A DNA stretch of 64,000 bases from DASRDR01 sp963812945 [NCBI: uncultured Candidatus Rokubacteria bacterium] (GCA_963812945.1 CAWEXD010000010.1:124001-188000), one strand, 5' to 3'. Shown: positions 49,572 to 59,212, numbered from the stretch's first letter. The notes: generated from the sequence alone by a model not told the origin. A program made the numbers and translations.

Positions 49572-50180
49572 CTAGGGCTTCTTGGCGGGAGCGGGCGCCT
49601 TCGCCGCGGGCGCCTTCGCCGCCGCGGGCGCGGCCGCAAGATCCTTCGTCCACTTCTCGATCGTGTTCAGGGCCGTGGCCAACTGGGCCTTGGCGTCAGC
49701 CGGGGCGGTGGCCACCGTGGCCTTCGCGGACTTGAGCGCCGCCTGGGCGGCCTTCGCGTCGTCCTCCCACGCCTTCTTGACCTCGGGCTTCATCTTCTTG
49801 GCCGCGGCCGTGGCCTGCTTCTCGAGTCCCGCCCACGCGGCTTCCGCCGCGGCGATCCCCTTCTCCACCTCGGCCTTCATCGCGATCTTGCCGGCGGCGG
49901 CCGCCTTCGCCGCATCGTCGCCGAGACCCTTGGTCCGCTCGTAGGCGGCCTTGGCCTCCTTGTACTTTTTGTCCGTCATCAGGCCGTCGGCCTGCTTCTG
50001 GAGGTCGGTCACCGCCTTGTAGGCAGGGGCCGCGTACTTGTCAGCTTCCGCTGACTTCGCCGCCGCGACCGCCGTCGCGGCCGCCTTCTGCTCGGCCTCC
50101 GGCGGCGAATCGCAACCCGCCACCAGCAAGGCAACGCCCGCAACCACGGGGACTGCCCACCGCAACCTGGACCCTGTCAT
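49572..50180 (-). CDS. Ala/Lys-rich coiled-coil lipoprotein
   Basis: 202 residues from the ATG at 50180. The lipobox LLVAGC (about 18-23) marks a lipoprotein. The mature part is a long, highly charged Ala/Lys helix (KSAEADKYAAPAYKAVTDLQ, then EAKAAYERTKGLGDDAAKAA), probably a coiled coil, ending in a Pro/Ala/Lys low-complexity tail (KAPAAKAPAPAKKP). This matches DUF4398/Lpp-like periplasmic spacer proteins with no enzymatic role. It diverges from the UroD-family gene with a 118-nt spacer. Confidence 0.82.
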   Translation of the reverse strand: MTGSRLRWAVPVVAGVALLVAGCDSPPEAEQKAAATAVAAAKSAEADKYAAPAYKAVTDLQKQADGLMTDKKYKEAKAAYERTKGLGDDAAKAAAAGKIAMKAEVEKGIAAAEAAWAGLEKQATAAAKKMKPEVKKAWEDDAKAAQAALKSAKATVATAPADAKAQLATALNTIEKWTKDLAAAPAAAKAPAAKAPAPAKKP

Positions 50181-50298
50181 GTCAGGAACCCCTCTCGTCC
50201 CTCGGACGCCGTGATGTGGATGGATGGAACCGGACTCCGTCGAAAGAGAATACGCCAACTCCGCCGGCCGGTCGACCTCTGTGCTAGCATCCCCGCGG

Positions 50299-51315
50299 AT
50301 GACGCCCCTCGGCCCCCTCGAGCGACTCCGCGCCACGGCCCGGCGCGAGCCAGTGGACCGGCCCCCGTACGCCTTCTGGCGCCACTTCCCGACCGCGGAT
50401 CGGTCCCCCGCCGGGCTGTCCCAGGCGACGCTCCGCTTCCACGACCGGTATGCGTCGGACTTCCTGGCCCTGGTGCCGCCGGCCGGGTACGCGGCACAGG
50501 CGTGGGGGTGCGTGGAGTCCGACACCGTCTGGCAGGACGGGAGCCGCCCCTGCGCCAGTTGCGCCGTCGCCCGACCCGAGGACTGGCGGGCCATCCGGGC
50601 CGTCGATCCCGCGGCGGCCCCCGGCTACGCCGACGTCGTCGAGACCATGGTACGGGTCGGCTTCGACCGGCGCATCGGCGGCGCGCCCGTGATCATGACC
50701 CTCCCCGCGCCCTCGACGGTGGCCGCGCGGCTGGGGGGCGGCCGACTTGCCGCCCACCTCCGAGAGTGGCCGGGGCTCGTCGGCGGAGCGCTCACGGCGC
50801 TCGCCGAGACCCAGGCTCGGTTTGGCGAGCTCTGTCTGGCCGAGGGGCTGGCCGGCGTGCTCTTCACGGTCCACGCGCCCGCCGAGGCGGCCTTCGGGGA
50901 GAGCACCTACGCCGAGTTCCTCGAGCCCCACGACCGGGCGGTCCTGGACACCCTGCGGGATCGGGCCGAGCTGGTCGTGGTCCAGGTGGCGGGGCCGGTC
51001 GCATTCGGCCGCGTGGCAACCTGGCCCGCGGACATCGTCAGCTGGACGCCGGGCCCCGACCTGCCGGCACTCGCCGACGGCCACGCGCGCCTGGCGGGCG
51101 CGGCGCTGGGGGGCCTCGAGCCGCGCGCGCTCCGGGACGATCCCCCCGCGACGGCCGTGGGGGCAGCCCGCGCCGCGCTGGCCGGCGTCGGGGGCCGAGG
51201 CCTCGTCGTGGGCGCCGGCGGCCCCGTGTGGCCGGACACGCCCGACGAGGTGCTGGCCGCGGTCATCCGGGGCCTGGGGGGGTCGACCCGGCCGATCCTC
51301 GGCCTCGCCCGCTGA
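50299..51315 (+). CDS. Uroporphyrinogen-decarboxylase family protein, non-canonical
   Basis: 338 residues from the ATG at 50299. The UroD-type TIM barrel is recognisable: PYAFWRHFPTADRSPAGL, TLRFHDRYASDFLAL, GLAGVLFTVHAPAEAAFGES and VVQVAGPVAFGRVA. The HemE signature with the PVWxMRQAGR active-site arginines is absent and the Asp of HemE is not seen, so it is not a haem-pathway decarboxylase. It is closer to the UroD-like methyltransferase/unknown group. Corrinoid or methyl-transfer partners are not nearby. Converges with mtgA. Confidence 0.83.
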   Translation: MTPLGPLERLRATARREPVDRPPYAFWRHFPTADRSPAGLSQATLRFHDRYASDFLALVPPAGYAAQAWGCVESDTVWQDGSRPCASCAVARPEDWRAIRAVDPAAAPGYADVVETMVRVGFDRRIGGAPVIMTLPAPSTVAARLGGGRLAAHLREWPGLVGGALTALAETQARFGELCLAEGLAGVLFTVHAPAEAAFGESTYAEFLEPHDRAVLDTLRDRAELVVVQVAGPVAFGRVATWPADIVSWTPGPDLPALADGHARLAGAALGGLEPRALRDDPPATAVGAARAALAGVGGRGLVVGAGGPVWPDTPDEVLAAVIRGLGGSTRPILGLAR

Positions 51316-51322
51316 CCCGCGG

Positions 51323-52057
51323 TCAGAGGAGACGATCGAGCCAGTCCACACGCTCCATCCGCCGCAGGATGCGGGCCACGTGGGCCTGGTAGGCGCGATT
51401 CGCCGACCCGGGATGCCAGCTCCGCGGGTTGGGCAGGCTCGCCGCCAGCTGGGCCGCCTCGAGGGGCCCGAGCTCCGCCGCGGACTTGCCGAAGTGCCGG
51501 CGGGCGGCCGCCTCGACCCCGTAGAGCCCCGGCCCGAACTCCGCGACGTTCAGATAGAGCTCCAGGATCCGCCGCTTGCTCAAGGTTCGCTCGAGCTGCC
51601 AGGCCAGCACGGCCTCGCGCGCTTTCCGGAGCGGGCTCCGCGAGGGTGACAGCCAGAGATTCTTCGCGAGCTGCTGCGTGATGGTCGAGGCCCCGCGCGG
51701 CAGCGCTCTCCGCTCGACCGCCTGCTCGAGCGCCTCCTCGACCTCCTCCAGATCGACGCCCTGGTGCGCGAAGAACCGGATGTCCTCGGCGACGACCACG
51801 GCCCGCTTGACGTAGCGGGAGATGGCAGCGTACGGCACCCAGATCCACTGCACGCGGTCGTCCCGGCCCAGGGCCCGCTGCTCGGCCCGGTAGCGCTCGA
51901 TGAACGCGGTCGTCCGCGCCGGGCGCGTGGCAAGCCGGGCCACCCGTGGCCACGTCCACGCCTCGTAGCCGAGCCAGGCCATCACCACGACCAGGCCGAC
52001 GAGCGCGAGCCGGCGCCACGGTCGTCCCTGCCGCCCGCGTCCCGTCCTGCGCGCCAC
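51323..52057 (-). CDS. mtgA: Monofunctional biosynthetic peptidoglycan transglycosylase
   Basis: 244 residues with one N-terminal membrane helix (about 16-32) and a GT51 domain. Catalytic Glu is in VVAEDIRFFAHQGVD (about 90-104). The family box PRGASTITQQLAKNLWL follows, then RKAREAVLAWQLERTLSKRR and ELYLNVAEFGPGLYGVEAAA. It polymerises lipid II into glycan strands without a transpeptidase domain. It diverges from an MFS gene with a 51-nt spacer. Identification is firm. Confidence 0.95.
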   Translation of the reverse strand: MARRTGRGRQGRPWRRLALVGLVVVMAWLGYEAWTWPRVARLATRPARTTAFIERYRAEQRALGRDDRVQWIWVPYAAISRYVKRAVVVAEDIRFFAHQGVDLEEVEEALEQAVERRALPRGASTITQQLAKNLWLSPSRSPLRKAREAVLAWQLERTLSKRRILELYLNVAEFGPGLYGVEAAARRHFGKSAAELGPLEAAQLAASLPNPRSWHPGSANRAYQAHVARILRRMERVDWLDRLL

Positions 52058-52108
52058 GGCGTCAGTCTAGCTCTTGCACGGGTCCATCCCAGCGGTCACC
52101 ATGGCTCG

Positions 52109-53584
52109 GTGAGCGCCAACCCGCGGGGCCGATCGCGACTCGCCTGGCTGGACCGCTTCATCCTGCCGGCGGGAACTCCGATCGCGCCGAGCCGCTGGCA
52201 CCAGCACGTCGTCCAGCGGCGTGTGAGCCGACTCGATCACCTCCGGCCCCACCGGCTCAACTGGGACGCCCTCAAGCACCCCGATCTGGCCGTCGAGCAC
52301 GACGACGAGTCCCTGACGCCGCGCCGGGTGGCGGGGATCCGGTGGTCCTGGCTGGACGGCCTCTTCACCACCGTCAGCGAGAACCTCTACCTCGGGTTCG
52401 TCGTCCTGTACGCGCTCGCCTACGGCGCGAGCACGAGCGAGCTCGGCCTGCTGGCGGCCGTCCAGAATCTCCTCGGGGCCGTGTCGCTGTTTCCAGGCGC
52501 GCGCGCCGCCGACGCGGCCGTGCACCGGAAGCCCCTCGTCGCGTGGACGGTGGGCGGCTTCGCCCGCGTCGCTCTCCTGGCGCTGGCGCTCGTGCCCTGG
52601 CTGACGGGCGCGCCACGCACCGCCATCTGGCTGATCATCGGCCTCAACGGTCTCCGCTCCTTCATGTCGAACTTCGGCAACCCGGCCTGGACCGTGCTCG
52701 TCGGCGACCTCGTCCCGCCACGCCTTCGCGCGCAGTACTTCGGCAACCGCAACCTCATGATCATGCTCGCGGCCCTGGTGGTGGCGCCGCTGGCGGGCTG
52801 GCTCATCAAGGCCGGCAACGGGTGGCTCGGCCAGCCGCACCTCGGGTACCAGGCCGTGCTCACCCTGGCCTTCCTGACCGGCGTGGCGGGCACTCTGTGC
52901 TTCCTCCTGGTCCCGGAGCCGCATCGCCGACTCCGGGAGCGGCCGGCCGCCAGCGGCGGGACCGGGCTCATGAGCGCGGTCCTCGGCAACCGCGCCTTCG
53001 TGGGGCTGGTCGTGAGCGGGTTCGTCTGGAACCTCGCGCTCCAGGTCGCCGCGCCGTTCTTCAACGTCTACCTGGTCCGGGACCTCGGCGCCAGCGTCGC
53101 CACGGTGGGCGCCCTTGCGGGGGTCAACACGCTCTTCGGCCTCCTCGGGAGCGGGCTCTTCGGTCGCGTGATGGACCGCCTCGGGGCGCTCCGGACGCAG
53201 GCGCTCACCGGGCTTCTCATCCCGATCATCCCCACGGCCTGGATCTGGGTGACCGCGCCCTGGCAGGTCGGCGTCCTCGAGGCCTACGCCGGGCTCGTCT
53301 GGGCCGGCTACAACCTGGCCAACTTCGCGCTCTTGCTGGAGCTCACGCCCGCGTCGCACCGCCCCCAGGCCGTGGCGCTCTACCAGACGGTGGTGTTCTC
53401 GAGCGCCGTGGCGGGCCCGCTCCTCGGAGGATGGCTCGCCGACACGTACGGGTTCCACGTCATCTTCGGCGCGAGTGGCGCGGGCCGGCTCCTCGGGATC
53501 CTGCTCTTCGTGTGGCTGGCGGTCCGGCCGGCCCTGGGCGCGCGCGGCGGGCGGCCGGCGGGCGCGCCGGCCAGCGCCGCATAG
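52109..53584 (+). CDS. MFS transporter with a ~90-residue N-terminal extension
   Basis: 491 residues from a GTG. An unusual polar N-terminal extension (about 1-85, with WHQHVVQRRVSRLDHLRPHR) precedes 12 hydrophobic helices of the major facilitator superfamily. Features include ENLYLGFVVLYALAYGASTS, GLLAAVQNLLGAVSLFPGAR, FMSNFGNPAWTVLVGDLVPP and SGLFGRVMDRLGALRT. The substrate is unknown. The extension looks like a soluble cap rather than a signal. An amidohydrolase gene starts 11 nt later, so the pair may import and hydrolyse the same compound. Confidence 0.87.
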   Translation: MSANPRGRSRLAWLDRFILPAGTPIAPSRWHQHVVQRRVSRLDHLRPHRLNWDALKHPDLAVEHDDESLTPRRVAGIRWSWLDGLFTTVSENLYLGFVVLYALAYGASTSELGLLAAVQNLLGAVSLFPGARAADAAVHRKPLVAWTVGGFARVALLALALVPWLTGAPRTAIWLIIGLNGLRSFMSNFGNPAWTVLVGDLVPPRLRAQYFGNRNLMIMLAALVVAPLAGWLIKAGNGWLGQPHLGYQAVLTLAFLTGVAGTLCFLLVPEPHRRLRERPAASGGTGLMSAVLGNRAFVGLVVSGFVWNLALQVAAPFFNVYLVRDLGASVATVGALAGVNTLFGLLGSGLFGRVMDRLGALRTQALTGLLIPIIPTAWIWVTAPWQVGVLEAYAGLVWAGYNLANFALLLELTPASHRPQAVALYQTVVFSSAVAGPLLGGWLADTYGFHVIFGASGAGRLLGILLFVWLAVRPALGARGGRPAGAPASAA

Positions 53585-53595
53585 GCCGGCCCCCC

Positions 53596-55218
53596 GTGCT
53601 GCTGACCAACGGTCGCATCTACACCCTCGACGCCGGGAACCGCGTCGTCGACACGCTGGTCGTCCGGGCGGGCCGCGTCGTCTTCGCCGGCCGGCGGGCC
53701 GACGTGAACCCGCCGGCGGGGGAGCCCACGATCGACCTCGGCGGCCGGGCGGTCCTGCCGGGCCTCGTCGACGCCCACGGCCACCTCATGTTCCTCGCTC
53801 GCCTCCGCCTGGCGCTCGACGTCGCGGGGGTGCGCTCGGAGACGGCGAGCGCGGAGCGCGTCGCCGCCCGGGCCGCCCTGGCTCGACCCGGCGAGTGGAT
53901 CTCCGGGCGCGGCTGGGACCAGAACCTCTGGCCGGGCGCGGGATTCCCGACGCGCGTGTCCCTCGACCGGGCCGCGCCGGCTCACCCCGTCGCGCTCGGC
54001 CGCGTCGACGGCCACGCGATCTGGGCCAGCTCGCTCGCGCTCCGGATCGCCGGGGTCGATCGGCACACGGCCGATCCGCCCGGCGGGTGGCTCGTGCGTG
54101 ACGCGACCGGCGAGCCCACAGGCGTCCTCATCGACACCGCCCAGGAGCTCATCCGGCGAGTCGAGCCGCGCCCGAGTCCCGCCCAGTTCGAGGACGCCGT
54201 GCGGGCCGCGGTCGCCGGCTGTCTCGCGGTGGGGCTCACCGGCGTCCACGAGATGGGCGCGGACCTCGACGCCGTCGGCGCCTACCGCCGGCTCGCCGCC
54301 GCGGGGGCGTTCCCGTTCCGGAACCACGTCGCGCTCCGGGGCGCCGACGAAGCCACATGGCGGGCGGCGCTCGACGAGGGTCCCAGGCGTGACGCCGGCG
54401 AGCGCGTCGTGGTGGCGGCGGTCAAGCTCATGGCGGACGGCGCGCTCGGCTCCCGCGGCGCCGCGCTCCACGCGCCGTACTGCGACGACCCGGGGAACAC
54501 CGGGCTCCTCCTGCTCCCGCCGGACGAGCTCGAGGCCCGGGCGCGCGCCGGAGCGGAGCGGGGGTTCCAGGTCTGCGTCCACGCGATCGGCGACCGGGCG
54601 AACACGCTCGTCCTCGACACGCTCGAGGCCGTGATGCGCGGGCGCCCGAGCGGCGCGGGAGGCCGGCTCGCGGCGGTGCCGGGCGTCGATCCTCGCCACC
54701 GGGTCGAGCACGCCCAGATCCTGGCGGAGCGCGACATTCCCCGGTTCCGCGCGCTCGGCGTGCTCCCGAGCATGCAGCCGACCCACTGCACCTCGGACAT
54801 GCCCTGGGCCCCGGGCCGGCTCGGGCCCGAGCGGCTTCCGGGCGCCTACGCCTGGCGCTCGCTCCTCGCGACGGGAACCATCATCGCCGGTGGCTCCGAC
54901 TTCCCGGTGGAGCTGCCGAACCCGTTCCACGGCATCCACGCCGCGGTGACGCGGCGACCCCGGACGGGCCCCGATCCCGGCTGGCAGCCCGAGCAGCGGA
55001 TGACGCGCGCCGAGGCCGTCCGCGCGTTCACCGTCTGGAACGCCCACGCCGCGCACCAGGAAGGGGAGCTCGGCACGCTGGAGCCGGGCAAGTGGGCCGA
55101 CCTCGTCGCGTGCTCGGCGGACGTGTTCACGTGTCCCGAGGCCGAGATCCCGAGCATCGAGCCCGTGCTCACGCTCGTCGCGGGCGAGATCGTGCTCGAC
55201 CGGCGGCCGGCGCGCTGA
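53596..55218 (+). CDS. Amidohydrolase family protein (YtcJ-like)
   Basis: 540 residues from a GTG. Metal-dependent amidohydrolase with LPGLVDAHGHLMFLARLRL (HxH, about 55-73), VKLMADGALGSRGAAL, VCVHAIGDRAN (third His), HRVEHAQI (fourth His) and IIAGGSDFPVE (Asp). The layout fits the YtcJ-like/Amidohydrolase_3 group that cleaves N-acyl or related amide bonds. It contains an N-terminal beta strand (LLTNGRIYTLDAGNRVV) typical of the composite beta domain. Linked to the preceding MFS gene by an 11-nt gap. Confidence 0.92.
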   Translation: MLLTNGRIYTLDAGNRVVDTLVVRAGRVVFAGRRADVNPPAGEPTIDLGGRAVLPGLVDAHGHLMFLARLRLALDVAGVRSETASAERVAARAALARPGEWISGRGWDQNLWPGAGFPTRVSLDRAAPAHPVALGRVDGHAIWASSLALRIAGVDRHTADPPGGWLVRDATGEPTGVLIDTAQELIRRVEPRPSPAQFEDAVRAAVAGCLAVGLTGVHEMGADLDAVGAYRRLAAAGAFPFRNHVALRGADEATWRAALDEGPRRDAGERVVVAAVKLMADGALGSRGAALHAPYCDDPGNTGLLLLPPDELEARARAGAERGFQVCVHAIGDRANTLVLDTLEAVMRGRPSGAGGRLAAVPGVDPRHRVEHAQILAERDIPRFRALGVLPSMQPTHCTSDMPWAPGRLGPERLPGAYAWRSLLATGTIIAGGSDFPVELPNPFHGIHAAVTRRPRTGPDPGWQPEQRMTRAEAVRAFTVWNAHAAHQEGELGTLEPGKWADLVACSADVFTCPEAEIPSIEPVLTLVAGEIVLDRRPAR

Positions 55219-55352
55219 CGGCGGCCGCCGATTCCGCCCTCCCCGAGAACGGCCGCCGGCGAGCACCCCCCGGAGTATCCTGGGCCCGGCGCCCGGGGGC
55301 CCGGTTGACCGGCGGCTCAGGAGAGGTCCCCGGCCCGAGGAGAATGCCCCCC

Positions 55353-55790
55353 ATGGAAGGACTCTTGGCCACCTCGCCGTCCTGGGCCATCACCGTGGTG
55401 CGGGTCGTGCTGGGCGTCATCTTCTTCGCCCACGGCGCCCAGAAGGTCCTCGGCTGGTTCGGAGGGTACGGCCTCAAGGGCACGACCGGCTACCTCCGAT
55501 CGCTCGGCCTCCCCCTCGCCGTCGCCTATCTCGTCTGTTTCTTCGAGCTCTTCGGCGGGATCGGGCTCGTGCTGGGCCTGCTCACACGCCTGTCGGCGCT
55601 CGCCGTGGGCATCGTCATGGTCGGCGCCATCGCCAAGGTGCACTGGGCCCACGGGCTCTTCATCAACTGGGGCCTGACCCCCAACAAGGGGCATGGCTAC
55701 GAGGCAAATCTCGGCTTCCTGGCGATGGCGGTGGCGTGTCTCCTGGCGGGCGGGGGGGCGCTGGCCCTCGACGCCTGGCTGCTTCGCTAG
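55353..55790 (+). CDS. DoxX-family membrane protein 2
   Basis: 145 residues from the ATG at 55353 (GAGGAG 10 nt before); an ATG at 55344 is only 1 nt from that RBS and seems less likely. Helices and motifs include VVRVVLGVIFFAHGAQKVLGWF and AYLVCFFELFGGIGLVLGLL, the DoxX signature with the conserved FELFGG. It is a four-helix inner-membrane protein, unassigned in this group (some are linked to quinone or thiosulfate metabolism). It follows the amidohydrolase gene by 134 nt and is only distantly similar to the DoxX at 15511. Confidence 0.87.
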   Translation: MEGLLATSPSWAITVVRVVLGVIFFAHGAQKVLGWFGGYGLKGTTGYLRSLGLPLAVAYLVCFFELFGGIGLVLGLLTRLSALAVGIVMVGAIAKVHWAHGLFINWGLTPNKGHGYEANLGFLAMAVACLLAGGGALALDAWLLR

Positions 55791-55862
55791 CCCGGGAGAC
55801 GTTGCGGGCCGCGCGGCGGCTCGAGCGGAGGGTCTTTGGGAGGGCCGGTGACCGGCGCGCTT

Positions 55863-56129
55863 TCAGTCCTTGAAGGGGCGTCCGGCGTCGTCGAGCTCGA
55901 TCAATCCCGCGGGCATGCGCGCCCGCTCACGCTGTTGCCGGCGCGCTTCCTCCATCGCCGCCCGCGCCTCGAGGCGCCGGGCACGCCGGCCGGGCTTCTC
56001 CTTGACCACGACCGGCTTGGCCGTCACGACGGCCGGGGCGGGGTCCTCGGTCGGGTCCGATCGGATCAGCTCCATCAAGAGGAGCGCCCCCAGCACGAGG
56101 GCGAGCCCCAGATTGACCCAGCGCACCAC
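55863..56129 (-). CDS. Small single-TM protein at the end of the minor-pilin run
   Basis: 88 residues. One N-terminal helix (VRWVNLGLALVLGALLLMEL, 2-21) is followed by a basic, charged tail (KPGRRARRLEARAAMEEARRQ) that probably forms a helix. No family recognised. It starts 18 nt after the stop of the PilX-like gene on the same strand, so it probably belongs to the pilin operon, where small accessory membrane proteins are common. Coding status is supported by the operon position only. Confidence 0.5.
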   Translation of the reverse strand: MVRWVNLGLALVLGALLLMELIRSDPTEDPAPAVVTAKPVVVKEKPGRRARRLEARAAMEEARRQQRERARMPAGLIELDDAGRPFKD

Positions 56130-56147
56130 GGCCCCGGTCCCCTCGGC

Positions 56148-58460
56148 CTAGAAGAGGCCGAGGCGCCAGGTGTAGCTGTCGATCCCGAGCGACGTCGCCG
56201 CGGTGAAGTTCGGGAATCCGGGGAACGCCGGCGGCGAGAGCGCCTTGTACCGGAAGCGCTCGTCGTACACCCAGTCCCGCGCGTAGCCCGTGTTCGACCC
56301 GGGCTGCCCGAAGGTCCCCATCGTCTTCTGCACCACGCCGCCGACGACGGTCGAGATCCCCCGGTAGGCACCGTCCGGATCGTCGAAGCTGAACTGCCCG
56401 CTCGGCTCACCGTTGCCATTGAGGTTCGCCACGAACACCATGCCGTGGGTCTGGAGGTTACCGTTCAGGGCGGCCGAGAGCCGGACGCCGCCCGCCATCC
56501 CCGCGCCCCACGAGACGATCCCGAGCACGTTCTGGACGTCCAGCTCGTCGTCGGCGCTCGTGCCGCTCGCGTCACCGGGGATCGGATCGCTGAAGAACGC
56601 GTCGGGGCCGCGGGGCTCGACCCGGTAGTTCAGCGGCCCGGCGACCCAGATGTTGCCGTCGGCGGCCACGGTCAGGCGCATGCCTCGCGTCGGGGCGGCC
56701 GTGTCCTGGTAGATCGCGTATACCGGGCTGAGGTCGATGCCGCCGTTGGCGTCGTTGCCGAGCCCCGTGGGCATGTTGAGGGGTACGAAGGTGCCGCGCC
56801 GGAGCCCACGCAGCGTGGTCGCGTCGCCGGCCGTGCCCGTGGAGCCGATGTCGGCGTTGCCGGCGGAGCCGGTGACGAAGATCACGCCCCGATCCGTCGA
56901 CATGTCCGGGCTGAAGACGCCGTTGAACACCTGCTCACGAAAGGCGAAGCCCGGCACCGCCACCGCGGCCGTGTCCGTCGCCCCGATCAGGAACCACCGG
57001 CTGCCGGCGGAGCCGGACAGAGCGCACTGGCCGTCCGGGGTGTGGTTCCCCCCTGCCGAGCTCTTCCGGCACTCCCGACGCACGCGCGTCTTGCCCACCT
57101 CCGGGCCCGTTAGACCCTGGCCCTCCTCGATGACGGTCCGCCGGTTCTCCGCCGTGTAGATCACGATGGTCTGGCCTTGGTCCGTATGGGCGAGGAGCAG
57201 ATCGCGCACGTCGCCGGTGACGAAGATCCCGCCCAGGAGGTCAGGGGTCGCGCCGCAACTGTTCGAGACGATCACCGGATGGCTGCCGCACAGGACCGGC
57301 AGGGCCCCCATGCTACCAGCCGCCGTGCACGCCGCCAACGCCACCGCCCGCGCCACGCAGGCCTGCTTGAGCCGGTCCAGCGGATTCGCCCCGCCGGGGA
57401 ACGGAATCGGGTCGATGCCCGGCGACGACGGCGCCGGATTGAAGTCGAAGGCGCGCGAGAAGCCCGAGCAGTCGGCCGTCTTGCAGAAGATGCCGGGGTT
57501 GGGCCCGAGGATCGGCCAGTCCTTGGCCGAGCTGTCCTGCTTCAGGTTCGTGGCCTTCCCGCCGTTGTTGAAGCGGGTCGAGTCCATGGTCTGGGTGGCT
57601 TCGCTCCGGAAGGTCGGGCCCTCCTGACCCTTGGTGCCGGTGTTGCCGAGGATGCTGAAGCGGGTGTTCGTGTGGACCGGGCCCGTATAGAAGTGCCGGT
57701 AGCTGATCCACGGCTCGCCGGAGCCGGCGTCCTGGAACTGATCGATGAAGTGCGCGTACTTCACGAACTCGGCGGTCACCGCGATGGTGAAGGAGCCGAC
57801 CTGGTTGTCCGGCACCGACGAGTCGTGAATGACCCACTGCTGGCGGGCCCGCCCGGACGTGCCGCTCGACTCGATCCGCCACACGTAGGTGAACAGCGCG
57901 CGGTTCTCGCCGTTCATGACCAGCGGCCCGATCGTGGGGTGGGCGCCGACGATCACGCGGGTCGTGAACGCCATCCCCGCCGGGCAGCCGGTCGCCCCCG
58001 GGCAGGTCAGCGTCAGGACGCTCTGCTGAGCGTCCGGGATCTCCTTCGGGACGAAGACGCTGTAGCTCGGCTCGGTGCAGTCGGTGCACGCGGCGAACGT
58101 GGGTCCGCTCGCGGGAATGGCGAAGTCCCGGATGAACTGGGCCGCGCCGTTCATGCTGTTGTACGTCGTCTTCAGCGCCGTGCCCATGCTTGCGCGGGGC
58201 TCGGTGACGACCTTGGTCGGCAGGTCGTTGATCAGCCGCTGGGCGAGGAGCTTCCGCCCCCAGTTGGCCCCCGCCTCCGCGGCGTAGGCGGCTTGCGCCT
58301 CATCCTTGTTCAGCTGGGCGATCAGGTTCTCGTTCCGCGCCAGAATGACGAGGGCCGCGATCATGGTGCTCAGGAGCACCATGCCCGCGATGGCGGCGAA
58401 CAGCGCCACGCCGCGGTCGTTCCGGGTCTGAACGGTGAATCGAGCCCACGTTGCACGCAT
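56148..58460 (-). CDS. PilX/DUF4900-like large pilus-assembly protein
   Basis: 770 residues from the ATG at 58460. The N-terminus (RNDRGVALFAAIAGMVLLST, helix about 18-40, with an A rather than the typical ETL/FTLIE prepilin motif after the Gly) resembles PilX-type minor pilins. The rest is a long beta-rich, Gly/Asn/Thr-rich extracellular region with six or more Cys residues (CTDCTEP, CPGATGCPAG, CGSHPVIVSNSCG) that could form disulfides. PilX proteins in other species are about 200 residues, but large versions exist in deep-branching bacteria. It is part of the FimT-PilV-PilW-PilX operon. Confidence 0.78.
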   Translation of the reverse strand: MRATWARFTVQTRNDRGVALFAAIAGMVLLSTMIAALVILARNENLIAQLNKDEAQAAYAAEAGANWGRKLLAQRLINDLPTKVVTEPRASMGTALKTTYNSMNGAAQFIRDFAIPASGPTFAACTDCTEPSYSVFVPKEIPDAQQSVLTLTCPGATGCPAGMAFTTRVIVGAHPTIGPLVMNGENRALFTYVWRIESSGTSGRARQQWVIHDSSVPDNQVGSFTIAVTAEFVKYAHFIDQFQDAGSGEPWISYRHFYTGPVHTNTRFSILGNTGTKGQEGPTFRSEATQTMDSTRFNNGGKATNLKQDSSAKDWPILGPNPGIFCKTADCSGFSRAFDFNPAPSSPGIDPIPFPGGANPLDRLKQACVARAVALAACTAAGSMGALPVLCGSHPVIVSNSCGATPDLLGGIFVTGDVRDLLLAHTDQGQTIVIYTAENRRTVIEEGQGLTGPEVGKTRVRRECRKSSAGGNHTPDGQCALSGSAGSRWFLIGATDTAAVAVPGFAFREQVFNGVFSPDMSTDRGVIFVTGSAGNADIGSTGTAGDATTLRGLRRGTFVPLNMPTGLGNDANGGIDLSPVYAIYQDTAAPTRGMRLTVAADGNIWVAGPLNYRVEPRGPDAFFSDPIPGDASGTSADDELDVQNVLGIVSWGAGMAGGVRLSAALNGNLQTHGMVFVANLNGNGEPSGQFSFDDPDGAYRGISTVVGGVVQKTMGTFGQPGSNTGYARDWVYDERFRYKALSPPAFPGFPNFTAATSLGIDSYTWRLGLF

Positions 58461-58474
58461 CGCCAGTTTCCTCC

Positions 58475-59212
58475 TCAGGGAACGTTCCGCGCTCTCGCTT
58501 CCGACAGCAGGGTCTTCGTCAACGTCTGGTTGCCGATGGTGGCGCGTCCCGTCAGGGTGATCTCCACCCGCGAGATCCGGGCCCGGTCCGTCGGCGTCAG
58601 GGACGCGCACGCGAAGCTCGTGTCGGGCGGGGGCGGCACCAGCTCCGTGCCGGGCGCTCCCTCCGGGTCGTTCGGGCCCGAGAAGTACCGGAAGATGGTG
58701 CCGCTCCCCACGAGCCCATCGGCGAGCTTCTCGGCGGCCGGGCCGGTGGCGACCCACCACGCCCCGGCGTCGGGCTGCGCCCCGTTGGTCCCGCGCTGCT
58801 CCATCAATGCCTCGCCGGCGGTCGTGGACCAGTGGAAGTAGACGTTCTCCTCGGCCTCATCGTCCCCTGCGTCGTCGACATTGAGGTCCTGGTCCCCGTT
58901 CAGGTCGGCGTAGAGGCGGATGCAGTTCCGGCCGGCCTCGCGGAACGCGGTGAATGCCGGATCGTTGGCCGTCGCCCCGCCCCATGTCTCATTCCGGGGA
59001 TTGACCCCGGCCGCCTGGATGAGGCGCGTCACGCGGTCCATGCCCACGCGCACGTTCTGCTGGAGGTCGGCGGCCTCCGAGCTGTGCATGTAGGTTTTCT
59101 GCGCCTGCTCGACCAGGGTGAGGATGCCGGCCACCAGGAGGGCGCCGACCGCCAGGCCGACGACGACCTCCATGATGGTCGCCCCGGATTCGCCTTTGCC
59201 GTGTCTCAGCAT
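58475..59212 (-). CDS. PilW-like minor pilin
   Basis: 245 residues. A prepilin leader ends in GESG, followed by ATIMEVVVGLAVGALLVAGIL, a type IV prepilin helix with Glu at the +5 position, cleaved after the Gly. The globular part has several Cys and a beta-rich pattern (GGATANDPAFTAFREAGR, RISRVEITLTGRA) typical of PilW. It is preceded by the PilV-like gene with a 10-nt gap and followed by the PilX-like gene (14-nt gap). Confidence 0.82.
   Translation of the reverse strand: MLRHGKGESGATIMEVVVGLAVGALLVAGILTLVEQAQKTYMHSSEAADLQQNVRVGMDRVTRLIQAAGVNPRNETWGGATANDPAFTAFREAGRNCIRLYADLNGDQDLNVDDAGDDEAEENVYFHWSTTAGEALMEQRGTNGAQPDAGAWWVATGPAAEKLADGLVGSGTIFRYFSGPNDPEGAPGTELVPPPPDTSFACASLTPTDRARISRVEITLTGRATIGNQTLTKTLLSEARARNVP

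Noticed and set aside
50299-51315. HemE (uroporphyrinogen decarboxylase proper)
   Set aside because: The HemE active-site arginine signature is missing, so only family membership is claimed.
51946-53595. N-terminal ~550 codons upstream of the amidohydrolase in the same frame
   Set aside because: This part is a shadow of the MFS gene; the amidohydrolase begins at the GTG 53596 after the MFS stop.
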